Source: Tigriopus japonicus
Taxonomy: Eukaryota; Arthropoda; Copepoda; Harpacticoida; Harpacticidae
Direction: 5' to 3'
DNA length: 64,000 nucleotides
NCBI GenBank assembly: GCA_010645155.1
Contig: CM021316.1
Span: 5,228,954 to 5,292,953 of the forward strand
Shown here: piece by piece, positions 11,653-24,200 of the stretch
Layout of the letters: each line of letters begins with the position of its first letter
How positions within the stretch are numbered: the first letter of the stretch is position 1
Notes under the pieces: generated by a model
Database searches by the model: none
Told to the model about the DNA's origin: nothing
The model's input: only the letters and a program-made list of their open reading frames with translations
Program-made: the position numbers and the translations under genes

Positions 11653-14600
11653 TTGGTCTGGAACAAGACGGAATAAATGGATGGAACAATCAAAATGAGC
11701 AATTCATCTTAGATTAATTAAACGCAGGTATTAGGATCGGCTCAAGAGCAGGGGGAAGAGACACCCTTCTGGAAAAGACAATATTCATGATTCACGTCCA
11801 TACCAAGAAAAGTTACAAGCCCTAAAGCTTTCTTGGGACGAAAACCTTTGGAAATTCGAATGGAAACCAGCTAACCGTAGGTTGTAAAAATAACCCTGAA
11901 GGACTTTGGCACCTACGATCAGACGAACTTGCATTGGACAAAGTACGGGTACATTAATCTAAGAGTCTGGCTACTTGTATGTTCTTCTAGTTTATTAAAG
12001 TTTTATATTGCTGTCAAGAACCTCGTTTGCTAAAAGTACCTAGTCAGATATTTACGAGGCATGTTCGTCAATGTTTAAAAATCTCAAGTTTTTAGTTAGC
12101 TCCCATTGTACATTCCAACCCAATGGTCAAGCTTTTAGGCGGAATAAGTGGGTTTTTCTCAGTTAAGAACGTGACATTCTCAGTTTATCCAAGACACTGT
12201 CGCCAAAAAGATACATTTTCTACATTCCCTTTTGAGCAAGGAATGTTCCTACAACGTGCCTTGAAAACAGGGTGCTTCAGTGGCTGCTTGCTCTACGTGC
12301 ACTTCATTCGTCAGGGCGTAATTGATGGTTTATATATGCACATATCGATCTCATGAAATGAAACCTTTCGACATGGACATATGGTCCAAATCTAAAGCAT
12401 CTTAAAGGGGGTGGGCCCTCCGGTTTTTATTTTTTTGGAAATCAGGAGAAATCCTTTAATTCACCAGTTTCCTTCCTTATTTTCTTGTTTTCTTTAAATT
12501 TATGGTTATCATCAAACCCAGAAAAAGTAAGCAGTTGCCAGAAGCCAGAGCTATTTGCTCTTTCAGATATTGTAGATTAGAGTTACTGTAATTCTATTAC
12601 TGTTGCTTTAAAATATACCACATTTTCATGAACGTCAGAAAATCTCTCTTTCCTAAAACCAATTAATTACATACTTTTTATTTTCTAAATTTAAGGGACT
12701 TTCTCACTAAGGGAAAAAATCCAAGCAATGGTTTTTATAATTGTAACAGGGAACGAATGTGGATGTGGAAGTAAGTAAAGTGGATAAAAAATGAAATGTT
12801 TTCTTGTCTTTACCTGCTCATAGAAAAAATATTTTTAAAAGGATAGGAATCCTGGCTACTAGTAATTTCGAATGAATCTCAGACTTAATATTTTTTTTTT
12901 CAAGTGAAACGTGTTTTCCTCAATTAACCGCCATTGAATTTAAATGGGTATTGCTTAGCAAAATACTGCCTAGTCTAAAAAAAAGTGGCATGTTAAAAGG
13001 TTCTTTCTTGGTTGGATTCCACTAATGCGAGTTCTATGGCGAAATGAACACTTTTTACGTTTTTTTCTGCTCTAATCCAGGTTCAATTTACGCGACAAAT
13101 TTTGGACGTTTTTTACGCTGATTCTTTGTTTCATTTTTGTTAGAAAGCAAGCAAAGAAGTCAACAACCCTCTAAGTCCGTTTTGATTTTAGAGCCCGATT
13201 CTCTCAAATCGAAGTGAAAATCGACAAAATAATGTTGGAGTTGAAATCTACATTTACGCAGTCGTATTTTAACTTTAATCCATATGCCACATGAGTGTGT
13301 ACGTTTGAGCGCTCAGAAGAAGGTGCTGATCCAATTTATGAGTATTACCAATTCTCTACTGTCATTCGAGACCGAGGAAAACAACTTTGACACGTGTAAG
13401 AAAGTCGGATGAGCACTTCTTTTTCCGTTCATAACAAATTCTCAGATCACCGCCCTATCTTTTTAATATTGTTCTTAGCACATTTCCTTTAAACATCGAC
13501 TTTTGTGATGTAATTTTTCAGCCACTTGAAATATTATCAGAGAATAGATGATGCATTTACTGATAATTACCATCAGTTTCTCGCCACCACGTCACCATTG
13601 TCTTTCAGGAGCACCACTCAAGTTCGTGTAGACCTCATCTCCATCATTGCCATCGACACCAAGCACGAACTCCTCCAGAAGTGTGAACATTCAAACTTTA
13701 CGCCGTGGTTCTTCAAAGGGATCCAAAGACCTGTTAAACCTCTCTCGTGGGAGATCAACGGTGGATACTGCTTCGTTTCAATATCACGGAGAAACTGAAT
13801 CTTCCTTGACTTTCTGATCACCAACTTCTCGCACTGCATCACCGTCCAAGTCGAAGGCCTCTTAAGTGCTACTGCTGCGACTTCTTTCGGAGTCCTAATC
13901 TTCTTGGTCTTGGTTGTTTCTCCCTTCTGGCCGCGGTCGTTGTCTTTTGGAACAATTCGTCTTGAACGAACGTAGCAAGCGCGCTTTCTCTCGGTCTCTT
14001 CGTCTCTTTTCTCTGGCATTTGGGCGCACGTGTTTGGCGGCCAATAAATGTGGGAAGGAAGAGTGCATCCATCCCAGGCATGGTTTTCGAGGGAAGTCCC
14101 TCAGATTATGGGCTAAACCTAGTACCTAGATAGAGTAGGTGAGGAAGTTGTTTGCCTTGTTACACGTTCAATCGAAACAAAAGTTTTGCAATGTAAGTAA
14201 TTACATCCGGACATAGCAATAAGTAACGAAGCAGTAGAATAAAGCGATGTTTTTTTGCTACCGGTATGAGTTTTGTACTTTTTGGGAAAAGTGAAGTTGT
14301 GTTATTTGTCTACCTTTCTTAATTGTGGCAAAGTAAGTATATGTCAATGGTCCTGCCTTTTCGTGCTTTTCATGTCATTCACATAATGTTCTAGCAACTA
14401 GAGATAATTGCATTTACAAGACTGGTTTTCAAATGAGGCGCAAGGAAGAAGTCGAAGAAGGCACGTCACGAAATACTAAATTTCGAGTTCAAACTGTCAT
14501 CAATTGCAAGAAAATTAGCAAGAACCAAAAAATCTACACAAAAGCAAAAAGCATCTTTATTGAAACCATGCCTCAAATTAACCAAAGAATTTATAAGGTT

Positions 14601-15292
14601 TCTGTATCCCTTCCTGTCGTAAATTCTGGGAACACCAATGCTATGTCTGTCTAGGAAATTGTTTCAAATATGAGCTAGATCAAGAATGGTAAAAAATGAG
14701 CCTAGAACTCAAATTTAGCTTAAATTTAGAGAAGGAGGCTGGCTTGATTTGTCCCTCCTAATGAAACAAATTTATATTTTATCCAGTTAAAGTTAAAGGT
14801 TTGTGTTTCTGTACGATACACTGTTAAAATCTTAGTCCCACAAATAAAAAATAATTGGTGTGGAAAAAAACCAATCAAACTTGTGATCATTCAGGAGGAA
14901 ACGTTGAAACATCTCACATCGCTTGAGACTTCAAAGCTTACACGGTGATGGGGGAATTCGTCCAAAATATCAGAAGGGGTGATATCTTCCTCAAACAAAT
15001 GTTGTTAGCATGTTTTCATTTGGACGGTACTCAATACTCATGTTTTACTATATTTTTTCCACTGCCACAATTTGATCTTTTTATCCCCTTTCTAGTAAGT
15101 GAGTTGTGTACAGTTCAATGGTTATTCCTTTGCTCCTGATCGGGATAAATTGAAAGCAAATGCGCTCAGTAATCGACTTATTGTGTGCACATCCGTTCGT
15201 ACACACACGTGCTTTTGTATTGTCTGAAAGAATCTCTTTGAAAGTGTACACAACTTGAGATGATGAATTGACCATATCGATGGATTTGAACA
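11653..15292. other. Intergenic region between the GPCR and scavenger receptor genes
   Basis: It should contain the GPCR 5' region and the scavenger-receptor 3' UTR. Most of it is AT-rich without recognisable genes. One stretch, 13600-14110, has higher GC and a 133-residue basic open frame on the minus strand (14019-13618) plus overlapping plus-strand frames. I recognise no domain in it and do not call a gene. Confidence 0.35.
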
Positions 15293-18200
15293 TTAGATGT
15301 AGCCGTCGTTGATTTGGCCATTTCGACTGTGAAGGGAGCGCGTTCCATTTTTGTAGGCCTTCAGGGCGAAGTCATCCAGTTCCCTTCGGTGCCCAACATT
15401 GAGGTTGTTGGATTTCTGCATCCCACTAACATCGAACTCCTGCTCGTTGTTGTTGCATTTGGACTTGAGCAAATAGAGTGCCACCAAAATAAGGAGAACG
15501 GATCCAAGCACCAAGAGCAAAGGATACCTAAAAACAAGAAAGAGTACGTAGCAGTAAATCACGCGATCTGTTCAAGTCCTAAGTCGGTGTTTTGTCAATG
15601 AGGTATTTATCAAGACGAGTCAGAGTCTCTCTGGCAAGGTAATCGCCTTAGCGTGGAGAATTTACATAAATTACTGGGTGACAACTCGTCGTGTCTCGTT
15701 TCAAATCTTCCTATCGAATCTTGAGGTCACAAGTGGAGAGATTTCCACCGGGAATAAGGTTACTTTCTTCTCAGGGGATTTAACATCCTCTCCATAACAA
15801 CTCGAATTCTTGCGCCTCATGCATGTTTAAATGTAGCTTTTTGGTGCCATATTCCTTCTTTCTTCAGATTGGAGATAAGAATCTAGCTAGATTTGGTGTG
15901 TTTTATGTAGAATTGCAGACAAAAACAATTTTCCCTTACATAATACTTCTAACTGTCTCAGGTGTGTGAACTGCAGCTTCGAGCAAAGCCACAGTGTCTG
16001 GATCATCGATCCCATCAATTCCATCGGAAAACCACAACATGGGGAGAATGATGTCCCTGAGACCCTCGGCAGGTTTGATGTCCTCCACGGCATTCATCAC
16101 TAGATTGACTTGAGTTTTGGCGGATGCGCGTAGACCTGTGCCCAGTTTCTATTGAGTAGAAAGAACTCTCGGTTCGGTTTATGGATTCAGCTGGTTTGTC
16201 AGTGAAGATGAAGCAATAAATCTACTTACTGGTTGGATGTCAATAAAAAACTGATGGAGATCCTCTGAAGGAGACAAGCCCTCGATTGTTTCCAAGAGAC
16301 GAGGATCAGCCTAAAATAAGAAAATGTTCCTTATTAAATAAACTTACAAGTTCCACCACAAAGTAAGCAACACGCCATTCAACATTTCTTAAAAGAGGGC
16401 ACACCTCAGATTCTCGTAACTTGCACCAAGAAGCTGGAATTTATTGTCCTCTTCCTATGCTTTGGTTTTCTAACGCTTGTCCCAATCATGTAGGGCCATT
16501 GAGCTCCTATTCTAATCCAGTGATTATCTTGGCCCTTGTACCGGATTGCCCCGATACATCAACAGGGCACTTGTTTTATGTGGGCGATATTTTTTTAACG
16601 ATTTTCTCAATCTCTTGTATCTTCCTTGATCTTTTGTAAAATGTTCCTTGATTCCTTGATCTTTTGTAAAATGATTTTTCCAATAAATCAGAAAAAGGCA
16701 ATGTGTACATGGAAATGGCATCATGCGAGTTGGAGAGCAATCCCACAACTCGCATGGTCTTACATAAGTATTGTAGTCCTTAAACTTGATCACCAATTCA
16801 CACCATTTTTTCTTTCCACATTCAGAGGTCAAATGTGCCGTCATTGAATGGACAACAGAAAATCAATTGCGGTTGCATAAATATTCTAAAATTCAAACAA
16901 GATTTCAAAATGAAAGAAGTTCTGATATAAGAAAAAACGCGCAAAGAAATCGACTTCCTTTACAGAAAGGATATCCTCCTAGACGTTCTTAAATCAGATG
17001 CATGTTCGGGTCTCGTTTTGCCCTTCAGAGCGCGCACCGAAAATAGACTGGTTTTTTAATCTCGTACCTGGTAGAAATGTGGCCAAGAAAGCATGATGGG
17101 AGATCCAAACTGGCATGCTGACATATTGAAGAGTCCAGATGGAGTCAAACAGCCTCCTTCATTCAAGCAAAAACATTGGTTTTTGGGATTTTCTGACGGC
17201 GTACTGAAGACATCCTTCGGGGGAACAAATCTGAAAAAAGGAATAGGTTTTATTGGGTCATTTCTTTTGACTCATCAAGTGGAAGATTCGCACCAACTCC
17301 AAGTGCTAGAACTTGGATGAAGCCAATGGTATTGGCTTAAAAGAAGCGACACCATTCTAAAAGGGTTTTAAAACACCTTAGACACTATCGACCTGTCTCA
17401 GAAGACCAATGCCATTTCTTCTTTTGTGTTTGTCTTCCAAACGGACTTAAGGCTTGAACCAAAAGTAGTCCAACAGACAGAAGAAAGAGACCCACACATT
17501 ATGCAGATGAATGAAATATGGACAAGCACGACCTTGTCAGGGGGGGGGCTGTAAAATTCATTCGGCTACACAACCAAAATAGACTCTCTGGAACCCCTGG
17601 AACTGGTAATTTTCTCTCTCTGTCTGGTAAATTGAGAGGGTAAATTGAAATATTTTTACACTATTGAAGTTGGACAGCTGGGAAGAATCTCTGGATATGC
17701 ACTCAATCCTTCAAATTGTTAGTTTTCTGAGTTACAGGTTTTTTTTTTCAATTTGCATGAAAGAGTAAATCATTAGTTCCTTTTTTCGCTTTAGGATATA
17801 TATTTCTACTTGAACCTGTCCGGTAAAAAATGCATGATATCTTATCCTTTTGGATTGATCCTTCTGAGAATCCCAATCAAGGGAAGAAAAATTAAGATTT
17901 GGCAGACTCACAAGACAAGTGTAAGCAAAAGCGGCTAGACTGTCAATTGTCATAACGCCTGCTTCTATTTTGGGGGGTTTTGGATTCAAAATTATGGACA
18001 AGCTTTATTTGATACATTTTTTGTGATTTGACGTGTTGTAGAACGACAGATTGGTCCATTCGGTCAGTGAAACAAGATCTTCTTTCTTAAAAACACGACT
18101 CACCTTAGATGTATTTTAAGCACATGCTGTCTTTTTTGTGTTTTTATATCCCAATATCAACACATTTGCAATTGCATTAATCTAACTCGAATAAGTAATC

Positions 18201-21200
18201 AGTGTCAATCGTAATGTATGCTCAGACTAATTGACAAAAAGCTTTTTATGTAGCTGAATCGATTTATTTAGTAGAGTGTGAAAAGTCATCTCACCTTATT
18301 CCAAGGTGAAAGAGAAGTAGATAAAGAAATTGCAATATTCGTTTCTCAAGAAACTTGATTGATAAAAAACGACACAACTTAATGTTGAACCCTTTTATCT
18401 TAAGTCGTTTATTCAACTTTCTGCAGGTTCTGTATTCGAGGAGAGAGCCTCAAAAGTTGGTCAGAGGTTACTGTTTTTAACGAAACAGAGCCCCTAAATA
18501 CATCTTTTGACATGGATGAAATCTTTTGATCTAACGTTTGTTCAATTTTATTACATCGATGTTTATCACTTTGTGACACGTTTTAAAAAAATGGCAAAAT
18601 AAAATGAAGAAAAAGGTCGAAATCGCAAATAAACTCCAAAAAATTGCAAAAAAAGACAAATTTTCATAAATGTAGAAGATGTCTTCTTGTCTTCTTCATT
18701 TTTCAATTTTGATGAGCAAAATTTTAGATATCGATATTGTTAACAAAAAATACTCTAGCCTACAATGGAATTTTAAAGATTCCCGAGATAACTTGCGTGG
18801 GCCAAAAGAAAGGTTTTTTTTGGTTAAGCTTTGTGAAAAATTACATCTATCTTCTCCATTTACTGTACCCCATCCCGAAGCTGGATATAAAAATACTCGA
18901 TACAATGATAAGTTCAGTTATTTTTTTACATCATGAACTATACTAGAAAGAATTGAAATACAAAAAATGTTGCTGTTGACGGAAAACATTATATTTAGGT
19001 ACAATTGTTCAGTTGAGAAGGCCAATTTTCATTGAGATTTCAGCCATTCTTGTTTTATCAATGTAAATTGCCTGAACTTTTGTCATGTGTGTTGAATAAT
19101 TCTTATCTTTCAATCTGAAATAAAACTTCCAACAGTTAACATTTTTCAAATAGTGTAGCATATTTTCGGCAATTTAGGAAGTTTAGGAAAGTTTTAGGAA
19201 ATTCAAGGATTATTAGCTATTAGTGGCTGCGCGTACTAATGCGTTCTTATAAAAGCCGAGTGTAAGTGCTTCCCCAGACGGCGTAGGTTCGAATCCTGTT
19301 GGGGATCGGATTGAAGCTGTCGGGAGAAATCCTTGATTACAAGGAATTGCATTCCTTGTAGCGGTAGTAGAAAATTCGCAATTCATAAAAAAAATTTAAA
19401 ATTTCAGGCCAAATTCGCAAATAAAAAGAGCAAATAAAGGTGGAAAGTGCAAAAAGGCAGATGTTACCAAAAATCTTTTTACACCTTGCTCGTCCCCAAT
19501 GATAATAGTAGCAGATTATTGAGAATTTTTCCGTCCTCGTACATCTCGAAAGCCAATTGTGACATACTCACCGAAATCCTGGAATTCCATTCATCTGAAT
19601 TTCTTTTTGGTAAATCAATGGGAGCGATTGACAAAGGTCTTTGTTAAATAGGTAGAGGGTGTCGTTCTTTGTGATATCTGGGTGGAATGTAGAGCCATCA
19701 GTGCCTCTGAAATAAAAGCACTGCAATTCAGATTGGTTTTCAGGATATTATTCTTAGTGCTTTGTTCAAGTGATTGCCACAAATGGGTCACATCTTAACG
19801 TACTACACCATTTTATCTTTCTTTAACTTCCTGGTAAAGCAAGGTACCACAAAATATCAGTTAGGGTATCAAATCACAATTCACATTTGCTTTCTGGTTT
19901 TTTAATTGTAAATTATATGAGTTTCAATTGTACTAAAACGCATGGATGCCCACTTTACACATGTATGTAGGGGGTTGAATTCCCGAGGGCAAAAAGGAAT
20001 TTGTTAAGTTTAATTCTTTATAGCAAACAAAGCCTGGTCAGTATTTGTTGAAGCGATTTAAAAATCACAAATAACAAATGAAAATTGTGAAGCGATGAAG
20101 GTTGCGTTTTTTTCCAAATATTACTTGTCCTTCGAATTAGAGAATGTCGCTCTTTCTAAAGCCTTTACAATGGAGAAGGAGCCTTCTAACGAACGAAAAT
20201 GGTACGTCGTGATCCATTCAAATAATTGCCGCTCTGTAAACTTAATAAGGTACTGTTCTCTTTCTTTCCTTTTGTGGTACTGTCAATATAACTATGAATG
20301 AACAGAACATTTAGTCTACAGTTTGGAAACGCTTCAAGTTTTTGATACAGAAACTTGAGAGGAGAAGCCGTTTGGTCCACTAGGAAGAGAAAGGAAGGTG
20401 AATAAATTGCAATGTTGCAAACTCGTTGTAAGAGGAATCCAAAAGTTTAAAACCCAGGCAAAAAGACCTTAACCCTAGTAAGTTCCTGATGAGGGCCTCT
20501 GGGCAAGTCAATCTTGAGCTACTAGTTCTCTGTGCCTTCTTCTTGCTTGTGAGGAATGCTGACTGAAGGAAGTAAGGAACGAAGGGTAGTTGAATAGATG
20601 GATGGATGGATGGATGGATGGATGGATGGATGGCAAAAGCTCTTTCTCTCTTTCTTTAAGCAAAAGCCTCGAGCAAATCAAATGAAGACAAGAGACACAC
20701 GAATATTTAAAGGGACCTTTGGCGTGGGCATGAGCAACCTTTCAGATTGACTGTTCTCAAAAATCAGGGCAAGTCCTATCCGAATACGCTAAATAAGCGA
20801 TCCTAACTAATCATACGTATTTTAATGAAAATGAAATGTGTGAATGATTTAAGCAAATGACATTTTGTGCACTTCAACAAAGTCATAATACCTTGTGCCT
20901 TGTTCATTTTTTGGTCAGAAATTTGCCATGATGCGTTAGGGAACGTCTCATCTAAGTACTTTATATACCATTTAAGCAACGTGGATGGATTTTGTTCCAA
21001 ACTCGCCGTTTTAAAGCTTTTCATTACGCCATTGAATGTGACATTAGTGGGACTTTCCCAAAATGTAAAAGCAAACGAGCGAAAGTAAGATAAAAGTGCA
21101 CAATAGCAAGGCTGAAAATCAAACCCTGTTGCTTTTAGATCTTTGTACGAATTGCGACATCGATTACACAGCTAATGACATGAAAATTATTGAATTTAGT

Positions 21201-24200
21201 CTGGATGTTATCAGGATTGAGATCATTTGGCCTTAAACATTTTATTAGTACTCTTCGCTTCAAATACTTATGCCCTATGCAATTTCCTCGCGACACGCTC
21301 TTTTAAATGCATTCTAATAGTAGAAGCATAATTAAGTATCAATCAAGTACACTTCAATACGATTTGTTCACAACCTGAAAATACCACCTTTGTGTATACA
21401 AAAAGTGGCCGATTTTTTACCGCATGAGAAATATGGGTTTGCAGCAAAAATAACCACTGTTTTCATTATTGCCCTTTCTTCCGCCTGAATTCCGAGCACC
21501 CGATATAAAAATTCAAGACTTGATCCCACTCATTCTTTGTAATGAATAGGGTCGGGAACTATATCTTTTAAAAATATAAAACATTTTTCTTTAAAAAAAA
21601 ATATTTTGGCTATTTCGAGGAAAAATGAAATATTTTCCTGATTATTTGGGCAAGGAAGGCAAAAAAATTGAGAAAAATAAATGAATGGTCAATGCGTAAT
21701 TGGGCTTAACCAAGGACAATTCTAGATGTCCGTGGCTTAACCAAAATGACTCAAATATGCCAAAATGTCTATAAAAGGGCATTCGCATTAAAGTCAAACA
21801 TTCACAACCATAATACTGTTATACAGGCAAAAAAATGCGCCATTTATTGGGGTATATTGAAATTTTTATAAATAATTTATCAGTTAGGTATCAACTGTGC
21901 CTCCAAAAAACGATCAATTACATTAAATCCAGCAAAACTATTTTGGGTTGGTTGGTGCACACAGGCAAATTTATCAGGCAATGGCGTTGTCAAAAAAAAA
22001 TATTTCTTAAATATTCGGCTTATTTTTCAAATATTTTGGGTTTTTGAAGAAAATACTTTTTTTGATACTTTGTCACTTTTTAGTGAATATTTTTCCGGGC
22101 CCTAGTAACAAATATGCATTCACAACCTTCAAAAAAACTTTCGTTTCATAGCAGGGCTCTAGGGGCCAAAATACTGTTTTCGACTGGATGCATACCTAAT
22201 TTCGTTGCATTGCTCTCCATTCCAGATATCGAGTGCTGCTTTCCCGTCCACACTGAGAATTTGGCCAACATTGCGAACATCATGAATCCCGGTGAGAGCT
22301 CGAATCAAGCCTGATGCAGCAGTGGCGTTTTTCTACCAAAGTAAACAAGAGATTACATCTTGATTGAGTTATGCAATCAACGAGAAGCATTGGTTAATTT
22401 GTAGGAAGGTCATCTTCGGTGGCCATCATCTTACCCCAACGAAGAAACCGAATTGGTCAAACGGGAGCTTCTCCTCGGGTGGCAAGATATCATTACCCAA
22501 TTTGATCAGAGGATGGTCATAGCCCCAAACCACGTCTTTCACGCTCACCGAGACAAAAGGCTTTTGCTGAAGGATGTCCAACATAGAACCTAAGGCCAAT
22601 CGGACTAGCCGACCGGCGAACCTCATCTTTCCACCCATGGCAGTCTAAAATGTGAAAACATAATAGGATCGGGTTCAGGAATTCAGCCCGGCTGTGATTG
22701 GGGCCATGCGCTCTAAATATGCTTAAAGAAACCTTCTCTTTCTCAGCACATTGAGGAAGCTTGTTAGACGTGTACGCCGAGTGACATTCAATAGATATGA
22801 GATGGTGATTCTGTCAAGACCGCGATACAGACAGATGCCTTGACACTGACAGGTCTCACGGTCTTTTCCAGCATGTTTTCATTCTACTGTACACCTTAGC
22901 AACAAATCAAGATGAACCTAAATTAGTGTGTTTAACAGCATGGGGTTTACTAGCTGAATTCTGTGATTTGGCTCCATTTAAGAAGTGTTTTAATAGGGTG
23001 GCCGTAAAAAGAAGCAGACACTCAAAGCATGGAGACTAGATTACATTTACCCTTAGGTAAATTTAACTTCTTTTATGAATGCTTCCCTTCCTTGACACCC
23101 GCCCCTTTAAAGAATGTTTGAACGCACAGTTACCCTTTAAATGAAGCCTTTCTTCTTTGCCATTGAGTTTAAAGTGATCCGGTGACATACTCAATGCGTA
23201 ATAGATCATCGCTGACGAAACCATCAAAATCTTGTTAGCACCCAACAAAAGTATGTCTACTTTCGAGTTCAGAGTAATTGATCATTTGAAACATGAAAGG
23301 AGAAAATTAGGCCTTTTTCCACGGGGACCCATCTGTTCCATGATGATGCAAAGGTCATCACATAAAGCAATGTTCCAGGCCACTGAAGTATTATTATCTT
23401 CGTGTTCCCATTGAAGAGTAACGCTCAATGAAAGAATGCTTCCAGGGCAAGCCAACTAAGAAAAGGTCAATCTTGCCTTACAGGACTACACTAGATTAAA
23501 CCTTTTTCGAAAGCTCCATGAAGTCAAGCACGATTAAGAGAAAAATGCAAGAAATGCAAGATGCTTCATATCTCCCAAGTCTCTTTCCATGTTCTTATTT
23601 TCGTGCCAAGGCATTGATACACTTTTTTATTCGAGTCTCTTTCTCGCGTCCTTTCGTTCCTTGCCGTCTGTAGTATGTTGTTACCCATCTAGCACTTACG
23701 ATCATCGGTACATTCGGTAATGTGAGCATGTCTCCTTCAGTTCCAATAGAGGCTGTCGGATTGAAGAAATACGTCTTCTTTTGTCGATATTCCACTTGCT
23801 CCCCATGTTCATACCACCGAATATCGACCTTCTCCCAAATTTCACTGAAAACCGAGAAAGAGAGAAAACAACGCGTGAATATAAATCGTGCTTTCCATCG
23901 AGAACAGAATGACAATGATGAGAGATTCTTCCATTTCGTCACAAATGTGAGGAAAGGCTGTTGTGGAACGTCTCCACAAGAGACTCAAGAATGAAGATGC
24001 CTCATCCGCTTCCAAGAGTTTTTACGGGAATATGGCGCCGCATTATTAGGTTGGACGTAGGAAAACATCCTGCAGAAGTACGTAGATTTAAAATTGGAAA
24101 ATTGGAAGCTTGAACGGAACATTGTCGTGGGCGGAGTTGACCACTTAAGTAATTGTAAGCAATAGGGAGTTTTCCCAACGTTTCTGTATTCGTTGTTAGT

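Noticed and set aside
23134..23230. Possible extra scavenger-receptor exon (ILMVSSAMIYYALSMS...)
   Set aside because: It ends in a phase that does not fit the next exon, while direct splicing from 23700 to 22644 is in phase and gives a normal family sequence (VPMI|TAMGGK).
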